Part shown: piece after piece, positions 28,259 to 37,243 of the stretch | How positions within the stretch are numbered: the stretch's first letter is position 1 | How the letters are laid out: the number at the start of each line of letters is the position of its first letter | DNA from: Aeromonas sp. RU39B | GTDB taxonomy: Bacteria > Pseudomonadota > Gammaproteobacteria > Enterobacterales > Aeromonadaceae | DNA: 64,000 nt | Assembly: GCF_900156095.1 (NCBI RefSeq) | Contig: NZ_FTMJ01000001.1 | Span: forward strand, 62,001 to 126,000 | Direction of reading: 5' to 3' | Made by a program: the position numbers and the translations under genes | The notes under the pieces: model-generated | Told to the model about the DNA's origin: nothing | The model's database searches: none | What the model saw: only the letters and a program-made list of their open reading frames with translations

Positions 28259-28624
28259 TTAGCCTTTATGGCGTCCGAAGGCTTGCAAGCCACGCACCAA
28301 GATGAGGGCGCAGAGAGTGAGAAAGGGGAGGGATGAGAGCACGAATAGTAAGTTCAGTTCGACTCTCCCCAGATTGATAAAGCCAATCACTGAGAGCAGC
28401 AGTGCCAGCATGCCGGTGAGCTGAAAACGCCGGCGCAAGACCACCTCAACCCCCAGATTGGCCAGATAGAGGGTCAGCAGCATGCCACCGAGTCCCATCA
28501 TCTGCGCCGCACCAAGACGTTCGTGATCCGCATCGAGCAACATGACCAGCAGTGGCCGCATCCCCTGCTCGGTCGGGAGCAGGATCAGCAGCCAGCAGGC
28601 GATCAGCAGCAGAGCGGTTTTCAC
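28259..28624 (-). CDS. Small hydrophobic membrane protein
   Basis: Protein of 121 residues, not recognised. Four likely membrane spans: [13 protein letters not shown] near residues 5-17, [17 protein letters not shown] near 42-58, [18 protein letters not shown] near 69-86 and [19 protein letters not shown] near 92-110. It begins inside the stop codon of the TorD-like gene (ATGA overlap at 28621-28624), which implies translational coupling. Possible roles include a membrane anchor or helper linked to the chaperone, but no function is known. Confidence 0.6.
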   Translation of the reverse strand: MKTALLLIACWLLILLPTEQGMRPLLVMLLDADHERLGAAQMMGLGGMLLTLYLANLGVEVVLRRRFQLTGMLALLLSVIGFINLGRVELNLLFVLSSLPFLTLCALILVRGLQAFGRHKG

Positions 28625-29259
28625 AGCGTCGGCTTGACCAGTGTCAGGTAGTTGGCATCCATGGTTAAAAAGACGCCAAGCAGACGGGCGCAGGCGGCGT
28701 AAAAACCGTCGTCGTCATGGCTAATGCAGGCTTGCTCGACGTGGGGGAACCAGCGTAGCAGATGCTCGCGCAGCAGGGCCTCCTGCTCGCCTAGCCACTG
28801 TTCACGCTGGTCTGCATTGGCGGCTTCGGCGGCACGGATGATGAGATTGCCCATCAGATCCAGTTCGGTGGCCAGATGATCGAACGGTGCGCTGTATTTG
28901 TCATCGGCATGAATGTGCAACCGCTCCAGACGACGTTGCATCCGCTCGGCGCTGTGCTGCGCGTCCGGATAGGCCGATTCGTATGGTGATACCAGCGCGT
29001 TTTCGCCAAACAGGCGTTGGTGGTTGTGCGCCAGGCTGGCTTCACGATCTGTGTTGGCGAGCAGTGCGGCAATCGCCTGGTTGAGTCCGTTTACGGCGTC
29101 ACGCATCGGGTCGAGGGTGGCAAGGCTTTTGAGAAAGCTGCGGACATCGTAACTGTCGTATTCGGCGATCTCCTCTTCGCTGAGCTCACGGCCAAACAGG
29201 GTGGCAAACCACCAGTACAGTTCGGCGCGGCGCTCGCTGGTCGCCATGAATTCCTGCAT
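28621..29259 (-). CDS. TorD/DmsD-family molecular chaperone
   Basis: All-helical protein of 212 residues resembling TorD-type chaperones, which bind the twin-arginine signal of molybdoenzymes and help insert cofactor before export. Supporting features are the N-terminal [20 protein letters not shown] helix, the [16 protein letters not shown] segment and the [11 protein letters not shown] helix typical of the family. No molybdoenzyme gene lies in this window, so its client is elsewhere or unusual. It is coupled by an ATGA overlap to a small membrane protein gene. The frame is open to 29289 but [11 protein letters not shown] at 29259 has a better ribosome-binding site (GGAGG-like). Confidence 0.75.
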   Translation of the reverse strand: MQEFMATSERRAELYWWFATLFGRELSEEEIAEYDSYDVRSFLKSLATLDPMRDAVNGLNQAIAALLANTDREASLAHNHQRLFGENALVSPYESAYPDAQHSAERMQRRLERLHIHADDKYSAPFDHLATELDLMGNLIIRAAEAANADQREQWLGEQEALLREHLLRWFPHVEQACISHDDDGFYAACARLLGVFLTMDANYLTLVKPTL

Positions 29260-29486
29260 GTTTCCTCCATCGGGGGCAATCGGAGCCACGAGTGGTCCGA
29301 TTCTAGCGACTTTGACCGTAAAGGCTACCGTTGCCGCAGGGATTGACCATCAAGGGCGATTGCGCCAGAGTCGGACCAGGACCGGTCCCACTACGCATCC
29401 TACAATTTATCAACAAATTTTTAAGTGGCCGGACTGTCTCTTTGATCCAGGTCACGGTACAATACCGTCGCCTTGATACCACCCAC

Positions 29487-29502
29487 GCGCAAACGATTTT
29501 CA
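29487..29502 (+). promoter_or_regulatory. PurR-like operator before glyA
   Basis: GCGCAAACGATTTTCA resembles the PurR consensus ACGCAAACGTTTTCNT. It lies 12 bases before the glyA start and overlaps the ribosome-binding region. PurR controls glyA in E. coli, so the site makes biological sense, though its closeness to the start is notable. Confidence 0.5.
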
Positions 29503-29514
29503 GGAGATAAACGG

Positions 29515-30768
29515 ATGTTGAAACGTGACATGACCATCGCCAACTATGATCCCGAGTTGTGGCAGGCCATCACAGATGAAGACCGTCGTCAGGAAGAGCA
29601 TATCGAGCTCATCGCGTCTGAAAACTACACCAGCCCACGTGTCATGCAAGCCCAAGGCTCGCAACTGACCAACAAGTATGCGGAAGGGTATCCGGGCAAG
29701 CGCTACTACGGTGGTTGCGAGTATGTCGATGTGGTTGAATCTCTGGCCATCGAACGTGCTAAAGAGCTGTTTGGTGCTACTTATGCCAACGTGCAACCGC
29801 ACTCCGGTTCCCAAGCCAACAGCGCCGTTTACATGGCCCTGCTGCAACCGGGCGATACCGTACTGGGTATGAACCTGGCCCACGGCGGTCACCTGACCCA
29901 CGGCTCTCCGGTTAACTTCTCCGGCAAGCTCTATAACATCATTCCTTACGGCATCGATGATACCGGCAAAATTGACTACGACGAGATGGAACGTCTGGCC
30001 GTAGAGCACAAGCCGAAGATGATGATCGGTGGTTTCTCTGCATACTCGGGCGTGGTCGATTGGGCCCGCATGCGCGAAATCGCTGACAAGATCGGTGCCT
30101 ATCTGTTCGTGGATATGGCCCACGTGGCCGGTCTGGTTGCAGCTGGCGTATACCCGAACCCGGTGCCGCACGCTCACGTTGTGACCTCCACCACCCACAA
30201 AACCCTGGCCGGTCCGCGCGGTGGTCTGATCCTCTCTGCCGCCGATGACGAAGATCTCTACAAGAAGCTCAACTCTGCCGTGTTCCCGGGTGGTCAGGGT
30301 GGTCCGCTGATGCACGTGATCGCGGGTAAAGCGGTGGCGTTCAAAGAAGCGCTCGAGCCCGAGTTCAAAACCTACCAAGCCCAGGTTGTTAAGAACGCCA
30401 AGGCCATGGCTGCCACCTTTATCGCTCGTGGTTACAAAATCGTCTCTGGCGGTACCGACAACCACCTCATGCTGGTGGATCTGATCGGTCGCGAACTGAC
30501 CGGTAAAGATGCGGATGCTGCGCTGGGCAAGGCCAACATCACCGTGAACAAGAACTCGGTACCGAATGACCCGCGTTCCCCGTTCGTGACCTCCGGTGTC
30601 CGTATCGGTACTCCGGCCATCACTCGCCGTGGTTTCAAGGAAGCCGAAGCGACCGAACTGGCTGGCTGGATCTGCGACGTGCTCGATAGCCACGACAACG
30701 ACGCCGTACTGGCATCGGTGCGTGAGAAGGTACTGGCCATCTGCGCCCGTTTCCCGGTTTACGCCTGA
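29515..30768 (+). CDS. glyA: Serine hydroxymethyltransferase
   Basis: PLP enzyme of 417 residues (E. coli 417) converting serine and tetrahydrofolate to glycine and methylene-THF, the main one-carbon source. Key motifs: [33 protein letters not shown], the [12 protein letters not shown] segment and the PLP-lysine motif [16 protein letters not shown]. The start [14 protein letters not shown] follows CAGGAG. It is terminated by the hairpin at 30789 before nrdR, as in other gammaproteobacteria where glyA and nrdR-rib genes are neighbours or near. A PurR-like site overlaps its leader. Confidence 0.98.
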   Translation: MLKRDMTIANYDPELWQAITDEDRRQEEHIELIASENYTSPRVMQAQGSQLTNKYAEGYPGKRYYGGCEYVDVVESLAIERAKELFGATYANVQPHSGSQANSAVYMALLQPGDTVLGMNLAHGGHLTHGSPVNFSGKLYNIIPYGIDDTGKIDYDEMERLAVEHKPKMMIGGFSAYSGVVDWARMREIADKIGAYLFVDMAHVAGLVAAGVYPNPVPHAHVVTSTTHKTLAGPRGGLILSAADDEDLYKKLNSAVFPGGQGGPLMHVIAGKAVAFKEALEPEFKTYQAQVVKNAKAMAATFIARGYKIVSGGTDNHLMLVDLIGRELTGKDADAALGKANITVNKNSVPNDPRSPFVTSGVRIGTPAITRRGFKEAEATELAGWICDVLDSHDNDAVLASVREKVLAICARFPVYA

Positions 30769-30788
30769 GTTATCTGATAGTTAACAAC

Positions 30789-30818
30789 AATGCCGCCCTC
30801 GGGCGGCATTGTTTTTTT
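30789..30818 (+). terminator. Rho-independent terminator of glyA
   Basis: Stem AATGCCGCCC / GGGCGGCATT with a small loop, followed by GTTTTTTT, about 20 bases after the glyA stop. Confidence 0.92.
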
Positions 30819-30867
30819 CTGCGTGTTACACTGGCGCTCATTTCAAGCGAGAAGCCGTGGAGGCGCG

Positions 30868-31317
30868 ATGCATTGCCCCTTTTGTAGTGCCGTGGATACC
30901 AAGGTGATCGACTCGCGGCTGGTGGCCGAAGGGCATCAGGTGCGGCGCCGGCGTGAGTGTCTGCAGTGCCATGAACGCTTTACCACTTTCGAGATGGCCG
31001 AGTTACTGCTGCCTCGGGTCATCAAGAACAATGGCTCGCGCGAGCCATTCAATGAAGACAAGCTGCGGGCCGGTATTTTGCGGGCGCTGGAGAAGCGTCC
31101 GGTGAGCATCGAGGCCATCGAGCAGAGCGTCAACCGTATCAAATCGGGTCTGCGTGCGACCGGCGAGCGGGAAGTTCCGAGCAAGCTGGTTGGCAACCTG
31201 GTGATGGAAGAGCTAAAGGGGCTCGACAAGGTGGCTTATATCCGTTTTGCCTCGGTATACCGCAGCTTTGAAGATATTCGCGAATTTGGCGAAGAGATCG
31301 CCAAGCTGGAGAAGTGA
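30868..31317 (+). CDS. nrdR: Transcriptional repressor NrdR
   Basis: Repressor of ribonucleotide reductase genes, 149 residues as in E. coli. N-terminal zinc ribbon Cys3/Cys6 (HCPFC) and Cys31/Cys34 (CLQC), followed by the ATP-cone domain ([16 protein letters not shown]). It senses ATP/dATP and binds NrdR boxes. First gene of a long plus-strand run with the riboflavin genes; its stop overlaps the ribD start by one base (TGATG). The start at 30868 follows a GGAGG site; the frame upstream runs into the glyA terminator. Confidence 0.97.
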   Translation: MHCPFCSAVDTKVIDSRLVAEGHQVRRRRECLQCHERFTTFEMAELLLPRVIKNNGSREPFNEDKLRAGILRALEKRPVSIEAIEQSVNRIKSGLRATGEREVPSKLVGNLVMEELKGLDKVAYIRFASVYRSFEDIREFGEEIAKLEK

Positions 31318-32426
31318 TGTTTAGCCAAGACGATCATCGCTGGATGAGTCGCGCCCTCGAGCTGGCGCGGCGCGGCACCTACACCACCGCTCCCAACCCT
31401 TGCGTCGGCTGTGTGCTGGTCAAAGAGGGCGTGGTGGTGGGCGAGGGGTATCATCAACGCGCCGGCGAGCCCCATGCCGAAGTGCATGCCCTGCGCGCCG
31501 CAGGCGAGCAAGCCCGTGGCGCGACCGCCTACGTGACCCTTGAGCCCTGTTCCCATTTCGGTCGCACGCCACCTTGTGCCAATGCCTTGATTGATGCCGG
31601 TGTCGCGCGGGTGGTGGCTGCCATGGTCGATCCCAACCCGCAAGTGGCGGGGCGTGGATTGCGCATTCTCTCCGACGCCGGTATCGAAACAGCCCACGGA
31701 CTGCTTTCCAGCGAAGCTGAAGCGCTCAATCCGGGCTTTTTCAAGCGCATGCGTACCGGTTTTCCGCGTGTCACCGTCAAACTCGGGGCGAGTCTTGATG
31801 GCCGCACCGCCATGGCCAGCGGTGAAAGCCAGTGGATCACCTCGGCGGCGGCGCGCCGTGATGTGCAGCGTCTGCGGGCCCGTCATGATGCGGTGCTCTC
31901 CAGCGCGACCACGGTTCTGGCGGATGATGCCTCGCTGACCGTGCGTTGGGATGAACTGCCCACTGAGGTCAAGCAGCACTATCCGCAAGCCGCGCTGCGT
32001 CAGCCCAAGCGCATTATCATCGATTCCCAAAATCGCCTGACACCAAATCAGTCCCTGTTTGGCAAGCCCGGTGAAGTATGGCTGGCCCGCCATACCCGTG
32101 ACGGCCAGTGGCCCGAGTCGGTACGTGAAGTGGTCGTGCCCAAATTAGGCGCAGGGCTCGATTTGGTGAGTCTTTTTATGCAACTGGCGCGCGACAACAT
32201 CAATGCCGTGCTGGTGGAGGCTGGACCTTCGCTGGCCGGGGCGCTGCTCAATGCCGGACTGGTAGACGAAGTGGTGCTCTATCAGGCACCGATCCTGATG
32301 GGGGATGCTGGCCGTGGGCTGTTCCATCTGCCCGGCCTCGAGCGTCTGGCTCGCGCCCCGAAACTCGAAGTGACTGACCTGCGTCGGGTTGGCCCCGATA
32401 TCCGCATTACAGCCAAGGTGATTTGA
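31317..32426 (+). CDS. ribD: Bifunctional riboflavin deaminase-reductase RibD
   Basis: Enzyme of 369 residues carrying out the second and third steps of riboflavin synthesis. The N-terminal deaminase (~1-145) has zinc motifs HAE (GEPHAEVHAL) and PCSHFGRTPPC; the C-terminal reductase (~146-369) has VKLGASLDGRTAM and VEAGPSLAGALL. Length matches E. coli RibD (367). A GTG at 31314 is an alternative start but the ATG at 31317 with GGAG upstream fits better. Followed by riboflavin synthase after one base. Confidence 0.97.
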   Translation: MFSQDDHRWMSRALELARRGTYTTAPNPCVGCVLVKEGVVVGEGYHQRAGEPHAEVHALRAAGEQARGATAYVTLEPCSHFGRTPPCANALIDAGVARVVAAMVDPNPQVAGRGLRILSDAGIETAHGLLSSEAEALNPGFFKRMRTGFPRVTVKLGASLDGRTAMASGESQWITSAAARRDVQRLRARHDAVLSSATTVLADDASLTVRWDELPTEVKQHYPQAALRQPKRIIIDSQNRLTPNQSLFGKPGEVWLARHTRDGQWPESVREVVVPKLGAGLDLVSLFMQLARDNINAVLVEAGPSLAGALLNAGLVDEVVLYQAPILMGDAGRGLFHLPGLERLARAPKLEVTDLRRVGPDIRITAKVI

Positions 32427-32427
32427 C

Positions 32428-33078
32428 ATGTTTACCGGCATTATCGAAACCGTGGGAACCTTAAGCGCGCTGACTCGGCAGGGGGATGATTTGACCCTGA
32501 CCGTGCATGCGCCGGGACTGGATTTCTCCGATGTGAAGCTCGGTGATTCCATTGCCACCAACGGGGTGTGCCTGACCGTCGTGAGCCTTGGCGATCACAG
32601 TTACAGCGCCGACGTGTCACTCGAGACCCTGCAACGCACCCGCTTTGCCGATGCCAAAGTGGGCATGCGGGTCAATCTGGAGAAGGCTCTGCTGCCGACT
32701 ACCCGGCTGGGGGGGCATCTGGTATCGGGCCACGTCGATGGCATTGGCGAGGTGAAAAGCCGCAGTGCCAGTGGCCGTGCTATCGAATACTGGATTGCGG
32801 CGCCCGAGGCGCTGTCGCGTTATATCACCGAAAAGGGTTCGATTGCGGTGGATGGTATTAGCCTCACGGTCAACGCCGTCGAGGGAAACCTGTTTCGCCT
32901 GACCATAGTGCCGCATACCGCCCACGAGACTACCATCGCCGAGTGGAAGCCCGGATTTAAGGTGCATCTGGAAGTGGATCAGATCGCCCGCTATCTGGAG
33001 CGTCTGATGCAGGGGCGCGCAGCCGAAACTGGCTCGACCCTGACCATGGAAAAATTGGCCCGTTCGGGTTTTTTATAA
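32428..33078 (+). CDS. ribE: Riboflavin synthase, alpha subunit
   Basis: Enzyme of 216 residues condensing two lumazine molecules into riboflavin. Two lumazine-binding repeats are visible: MFTGIIETVG with GVCLTVV, then the second with FTGIIE-like GHVDGIGEV and GISLTVNAV. E. coli calls this gene ribC. It lies directly after ribD with one base between, within the nrdR-rib operon. Confidence 0.95.
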   Translation: MFTGIIETVGTLSALTRQGDDLTLTVHAPGLDFSDVKLGDSIATNGVCLTVVSLGDHSYSADVSLETLQRTRFADAKVGMRVNLEKALLPTTRLGGHLVSGHVDGIGEVKSRSASGRAIEYWIAAPEALSRYITEKGSIAVDGISLTVNAVEGNLFRLTIVPHTAHETTIAEWKPGFKVHLEVDQIARYLERLMQGRAAETGSTLTMEKLARSGFL

Positions 33079-33148
33079 GTTGCCCTATTGAAATCACTGA
33101 CTTCCCCCCAATGTTGACGGGGTTAACTGACACAGTCTGGAGAGCAGC

Positions 33149-34258
33149 ATGGCACTGAGCAGCACCGCCGAGATTATCGCCGACATCAAGGCCGGCAAGA
33201 TGGTGATCCTGATGGATGACGAGGATCGCGAGAACGAAGGGGATATCATCATGGCCGCCTCCTGCGTGCGTCCTGAAGATATCAACTTTATGGCCCGCTT
33301 TGGCCGCGGGCTTATCTGCCTGACCTTGACCCGGGATCGCTGCAAACAGCTGGCTCTGCCGCTGATGGTCGATCGTAACAATGCCCAGTTCTCCACCGCG
33401 TTCACCGTCTCCGTTGAAGCGGCCGAAGGGGTGACCACCGGCATTTCGGCTGCTGACCGTGCCACCACGGTGCTGGCCGCAGTGGCGCCCGATGCCAAGG
33501 CGTCTGATCTGGTGCAACCCGGCCATATCTTCCCGCTGATGGCGCAAGATGGCGGTGTGCTGACCCGTGCCGGTCACACCGAAGCCGGCTGTGATCTGGC
33601 TCGTTTGGCTGGTTACGAGGCTGCAGCTGTGATTGTCGAGGTGCTCAATGATGATGGCACCATGGCCCGTCGCCCGGATCTGGAGCGCTTTGCAGAGGAA
33701 CACGGTATCAAGCTCGGCACCATTGCCGATCTGATTGAATACCGTAACCAGCATGAAACCACCGTCGAGAAGGTGGCCGAGTGCCGATTGCCCACCGAGT
33801 TTGGCGAGTTCGAGCTCATCACCTTCCGCGACACCATCGACAATCAGGTTCACTTTGCCCTGAAGAAGGGCGATGTTCATCCGGAGCAACCGACGCTGGT
33901 GCGGGTTCACCTGCACGATGTGCTGGGCGATCTGCTGCTGACCGACCGCCATGCTGCGCGCAGCTGGCCGCTGCCCAAGGCGATGGAGCGTATTGCTGCC
34001 GAAGGTGGGGTGCTGGTCGTGTTGGGCGCCGAGTCCAACAGCCAGGATCTCATCAACCGGGTCAAACAGTTTGAAGCGGTGGATAAGGGTGAGCAGCCGG
34101 AAGGGGCCAAATGGCAAGGCACTTCGCGCCGTGTTGGTGTTGGCTCCCAGATCCTCAAGACCCTCGGTGTGCGTCAGATGCGCCTGCTGAGCTCCCCCAA
34201 GCGCTACCATGCGCTGGGCGGTTTTGGCCTCGAGGTGGTTGAGTACCTCAGCGAATAA
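33149..34258 (+). CDS. ribBX: 3,4-dihydroxy-2-butanone 4-phosphate synthase with degenerate GTP cyclohydrolase II domain (RibBX type)
   Basis: Protein of 369 residues. The N-terminal ~205 residues are an intact DHBP synthase ([43 protein letters not shown]). The C-terminal half looks like GTP cyclohydrolase II, but the zinc-binding cysteines are gone: where RibA has HSECLTGD and RCDCG, this protein reads HLHDVLGD and RHAARS. It therefore probably makes only the DHBP half of the precursors and is the RibBX type described in Shewanella and other gammaproteobacteria; a separate ribA should exist elsewhere. Located 70 bases after ribE. No FMN riboswitch fits in that gap. Confidence 0.88.
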   Translation: MALSSTAEIIADIKAGKMVILMDDEDRENEGDIIMAASCVRPEDINFMARFGRGLICLTLTRDRCKQLALPLMVDRNNAQFSTAFTVSVEAAEGVTTGISAADRATTVLAAVAPDAKASDLVQPGHIFPLMAQDGGVLTRAGHTEAGCDLARLAGYEAAAVIVEVLNDDGTMARRPDLERFAEEHGIKLGTIADLIEYRNQHETTVEKVAECRLPTEFGEFELITFRDTIDNQVHFALKKGDVHPEQPTLVRVHLHDVLGDLLLTDRHAARSWPLPKAMERIAAEGGVLVVLGAESNSQDLINRVKQFEAVDKGEQPEGAKWQGTSRRVGVGSQILKTLGVRQMRLLSSPKRYHALGGFGLEVVEYLSE

Positions 34259-34362
34259 GCAGACAGGCGTGGTGTTTGGCCACGCCCTGACGGTTTTGGT
34301 CACAGCGGCTTTATGCTAGACTGTGGCCACTTTTGACTTGGTCCCGTATCACAGGATTACCC

Positions 34363-34833
34363 ATGAAGGTTATCGAAGGTCATATTGCCGCCCCCGAGGC
34401 GCGCGTTGCCATTGTGGTTGCCCGTTTCAACAGCTTCATCAACGAAAGCCTGGTAGACGGTGCTCTGGACGTGCTGAAGCGTCAGGGGCAAATCAAGGAA
34501 GACAATATCACTCTGGTAAAAGTACCGGGTGCCGTGGAGATCCCGCTGGTAATCAAGAAGCTGGCCAAGAGTGGTCAGTACAACGCCATCATTGGGCTGG
34601 GCACTGTCATCCGTGGCGGTACCTATCACTTTGATCTGGTGGCCAACGAGAACAGCAAGGGCATGGCTCAGGTGATGATGGAGTATGAAATCCCCGTCGC
34701 CTTTGGCGTGCTGACGACCGAAAACATTGAACAAGCTATCGAGCGCGCCGGTACCAAGGCGGGTAACAAGGGTGCAGAGGCTGCACTGAGCGCGCTCGAA
34801 ATGATCAACGTCCTGAAACAACTGGGCGTGTAA
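34363..34833 (+). CDS. ribH: 6,7-dimethyl-8-ribityllumazine synthase
   Basis: Lumazine synthase of 156 residues (E. coli 156), forming the penultimate riboflavin intermediate. Motifs: [32 protein letters not shown], and [15 protein letters not shown] with the catalytic histidine. The start [20 protein letters not shown] at 34363 is chosen; the frame is open 30 bases upstream but without support. Followed 14 bases later by nusB, the usual pairing. Confidence 0.97.
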   Translation: MKVIEGHIAAPEARVAIVVARFNSFINESLVDGALDVLKRQGQIKEDNITLVKVPGAVEIPLVIKKLAKSGQYNAIIGLGTVIRGGTYHFDLVANENSKGMAQVMMEYEIPVAFGVLTTENIEQAIERAGTKAGNKGAEAALSALEMINVLKQLGV

Positions 34834-34847
34834 CGAGGAGAGAGAGA

Positions 34848-35261
34848 TTGAAACCGTCTGAGCGTCGCAAGGCCCGTCATTTTGCCACCCAGGCCATCTA
34901 CCAGTGGCAGATGACCAAGGATAACGTGGGCGACATCGAAGAACAGTTCAAGGTCGAACAGGATACCAAGGGAGTGGATCTCGGCTACTTCCGTGACCTG
35001 CTGTTTGGCGTGTCCCTGCACTGCAACGAACTGGACAAGGTCTTCTCCCCCTTCCTTTCCCGTCCGCTGGATGAGGTGGACATGGTGGACAAGGCGATCC
35101 TGCGTCTGGCCACTTACGAGCTGACCCGCCGTGATGATGTGCCGCCGCGCGTGGCCATCAACGAGGCTATTGAGCTGGCCAAGTGCTTCGCTGCTGAAGA
35201 TAGCCACAAGTTCGTCAACGGCGTGCTGGATAAAGTCATCAAGTCGCTGGGCAAGAAATAA
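34848..35261 (+). CDS. nusB: Transcription antitermination factor NusB
   Basis: Helical RNA-binding protein of 137 residues that, with NusE (S10), binds boxA in rRNA leader RNA to prevent premature termination. Typical features are the Arg-rich start [20 protein letters not shown] and the C-terminal helices around [28 protein letters not shown]. The start codon is TTG at 34848, preceded by GAGGAGAGAG; no ATG is available nearby. Coupled to ribH and followed by thiL, a widely conserved order. Confidence 0.97.
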   Translation: MKPSERRKARHFATQAIYQWQMTKDNVGDIEEQFKVEQDTKGVDLGYFRDLLFGVSLHCNELDKVFSPFLSRPLDEVDMVDKAILRLATYELTRRDDVPPRVAINEAIELAKCFAAEDSHKFVNGVLDKVIKSLGKK

Positions 35262-35318
35262 TCGCCTGGTTGCACGAAACAGATAACGAGGAGCCAGCGC
35301 AAGCTGGCTTTTTACTGT

Positions 35319-36278
35319 ATGGGTGAATTCGAGCTGATCGAGAAGTACTTCAAGGTTCTCAGCCGCCGTAAGGATGTGGACCTTGGACCGGGTGATGACT
35401 GTGCACTGCTGTCGGTTCCGCCCGATATGCAGCTGGCGGTGAGCACCGATACGCTGGTTTCGGGTGTGCACTTTATGCCGGATTCCGATCCGGTCGATCT
35501 TGGCTATAAAGCACTGGCGGTTAATCTGTCGGATCTGGCTGCCATGGGGGCAGAGCCGCGCTGGGTATCGCTGGCGCTGACCCTACCGTCGATCAACGAA
35601 GCCTGGGTGGCCGGTTTTGCCTCCGGTTTTCTCGAACTGGCCGATTACTACAACGTAGCGCTAGTCGGGGGGGACATGACCCGCGGTCCACTCTCCATCA
35701 CTGTGTCGGTCAAGGGGACGGTACCACGCGGTAAAGCGCTGCTGCGAAGCGGTGCCAAAGCCGGCGATGCCATCTACGTGACTGGCACGCTGGGCGATGC
35801 TGCGCTGGCGCTCACCCATCTGCTGGGTCGCCGCACCCTCAACGATAACCAGTTGGCGGCGGTGTTGCCCCGCCTCGAACATCCCCATCCGCGTATTCTG
35901 GCCGGGCAGGCGCTGCGTGGCATTGCTACTGCTGCCATGGATCTCTCGGACGGGCTGGCCTCTGATCTTGGTCATATGCTGCGCGCCTCCGGGGTGCGGG
36001 CACGTATCCACCTCGATCGACTTCCCATGTCGCCGGTGTTAAAAGATGCGGTCTCGCAAGAAGAGGCCTGGCAGTTGGCGCTCGCCGGCGGCGATGACTA
36101 TGAGCTGCTGTTTACTGTGCCCGAAGCCTATCGCGGCACACTGGACACGGCACTGGCGCACTGCGGCGTCAAGTTTGGCCGGGTAGGGCGCATCAGCGCC
36201 GGTGAGCCCGGGATTGACTGGTTGCTGCATGAAAAGCCGCAGCCGCTGCAGCTCAAAGGGTGGGACCACTTTGCATGA
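35319..36278 (+). CDS. thiL: Thiamine-monophosphate kinase
   Basis: Enzyme of 319 residues adding the second phosphate to make thiamine pyrophosphate. Motifs of the PurM-like fold: GDDCALLSVPPD, STDTLVSGVHF, GYKALAVNLSDLAAMGA, GGDMTRGPLSITV and MDLSDGLASDLGHM. It overlaps the pgpA start by four bases (ATGA). Same gene order as E. coli (nusB-thiL-pgpA). Confidence 0.97.
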   Translation: MGEFELIEKYFKVLSRRKDVDLGPGDDCALLSVPPDMQLAVSTDTLVSGVHFMPDSDPVDLGYKALAVNLSDLAAMGAEPRWVSLALTLPSINEAWVAGFASGFLELADYYNVALVGGDMTRGPLSITVSVKGTVPRGKALLRSGAKAGDAIYVTGTLGDAALALTHLLGRRTLNDNQLAAVLPRLEHPHPRILAGQALRGIATAAMDLSDGLASDLGHMLRASGVRARIHLDRLPMSPVLKDAVSQEEAWQLALAGGDDYELLFTVPEAYRGTLDTALAHCGVKFGRVGRISAGEPGIDWLLHEKPQPLQLKGWDHFA

Positions 36279-36751
36279 TTAAACCCGAGCTCAAACGCCT
36301 CAATCTTGCCAATCCGCTGCACCTGCTGGCGGTGGGATTTGGTAGTGGCTTGTCACCCAAAGCGCCCGGAACCATGGGCACGCTGGCGGCAGTGCCTTGC
36401 TATCTGCTGGTAAGTGGCCTTGCGACGCCCTGGTTCATTGCCCTGTTAGTGCTGGGGTTTGTGGCCGGGATCCGCATCTGTCAAAGCGCCACCGACGCTA
36501 TCGGCATGGATGATCACGGCGGGATTGTCTGGGATGAGTTTATCGGTTTTGGCGTCACCATGATCGCCGCACCGGCCGGCTGGCAGTGGGTGGTCGCCGG
36601 GTTTGTGCTGTTTCGGCTGTTCGATGTGCTGAAACCCTGGCCCATCTCCTGGTTTGATCGGCGTATTCATGGCGGGCTGGGTATTATGCTCGATGACCTG
36701 ATTGCCGGGGTGTTTGCGCTTATCTGTATGCAATTGTTGGCCCATCTCTGA
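36275..36751 (+). CDS. pgpA: Phosphatidylglycerophosphatase A
   Basis: Inner-membrane phosphatase of 158 residues converting phosphatidylglycerophosphate to phosphatidylglycerol. Signature GFGSGLSPKAPGTMGTLAAVP near residues 20-40, then hydrophobic spans and the HGGIVWDEFIGF motif, with WPISWFDRRIHGGLGIMLDDLIAG at the C-terminal side. It overlaps thiL by four bases and ends the nrdR-rib-nusB-thiL run before a strong terminator. Confidence 0.96.
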   Translation: MIKPELKRLNLANPLHLLAVGFGSGLSPKAPGTMGTLAAVPCYLLVSGLATPWFIALLVLGFVAGIRICQSATDAIGMDDHGGIVWDEFIGFGVTMIAAPAGWQWVVAGFVLFRLFDVLKPWPISWFDRRIHGGLGIMLDDLIAGVFALICMQLLAHL

Positions 36752-36770
36752 GATTTCGAGCTGGTCAGGT

Positions 36771-36802
36771 TATGGGGCGCTGAATGCGCCCCATATTTTT
36801 TG
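36771..36802 (+). terminator. Rho-independent terminator after pgpA
   Basis: Stem TATGGGGCGC / GCGCCCCATA with loop TGAAT, followed by a run of T residues, 20 bases after the pgpA stop. Confidence 0.92.
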
Positions 36803-37243
36803 CTGATGATTATTTGCCCAGTGGCGCTTACTGCTGTAATCGCCATAAATATGCATAAAAATGCTCTGTGAAAGTGCTTTATTCTTAGTGATTCAAAAAA
36901 GAGTGACCTGCTAATAGATAGCGTACATTTTGAGCTTTACAGCGAGTTAACAGGGTTTTCTGGCGTTTATCACTGTAGTGTGAGGTATTTATCATATTTT
37001 TATCTGTGGTGAGTGCGCTGGATCACGGTCTCTTGCGGATAATTGTATAAATCCGTCATTTACAGAGCTGGTCAAACAGTTTAGGTTACAGACGGGTTAT
37101 TCCAAAAAAATGCAAAAACCCGCGCGGAACGCAGGTTTGCCCAACACAGGGAAGTCAACAAAAAGCCCCCAGGGTAACACCGGCGTCTGCGGCCGATTTA
37201 CGGATGAATTTGTTTGGGACGGATGTCCCCCGCAGAGGTAATC
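36803..37243 (+). other. Long AT-rich promoter and leader region before the peptide ABC operon
   Basis: About 440 bases with no credible gene. The first ~280 are clearly AT-rich. The last ~130 bases hold a short inverted repeat (AACCCGCG/CGCAGGTT, 37117-37137) and a C/A-rich stretch (GCCCAACACAGG, AAGTCAACAAAAAGCC, 37139-37166) of the kind targeted by the GcvB small RNA in other bacteria. No operator could be named with confidence. Confidence 0.5.

Noticed and set aside
29500..30693. A 397-codon minus-strand frame opposite glyA
   Set aside because: Antisense to a full-length, highly conserved glyA; the protein is rich in His, Val and Gly and matches nothing I know.
33079..33148. FMN riboswitch before ribBX
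   Set aside because: The gap between ribE and ribBX is only 70 bases and shows none of the conserved RFN element blocks; the region upstream of nrdR-ribD is also too short and lacks them.
32957..34303. A 448-codon minus-strand frame across ribE and ribBX
   Set aside because: Antisense shadow of the ribBX coding sequence; low-complexity translation, no ribosome-binding site and no recognisable domain.
37010..37027. GTGA...TCAC pair before the peptide ABC operon as a CRP site
   Set aside because: The half-sites are separated by ten bases instead of the six needed for GTGA-N6-TCAC, so the match is not credible.
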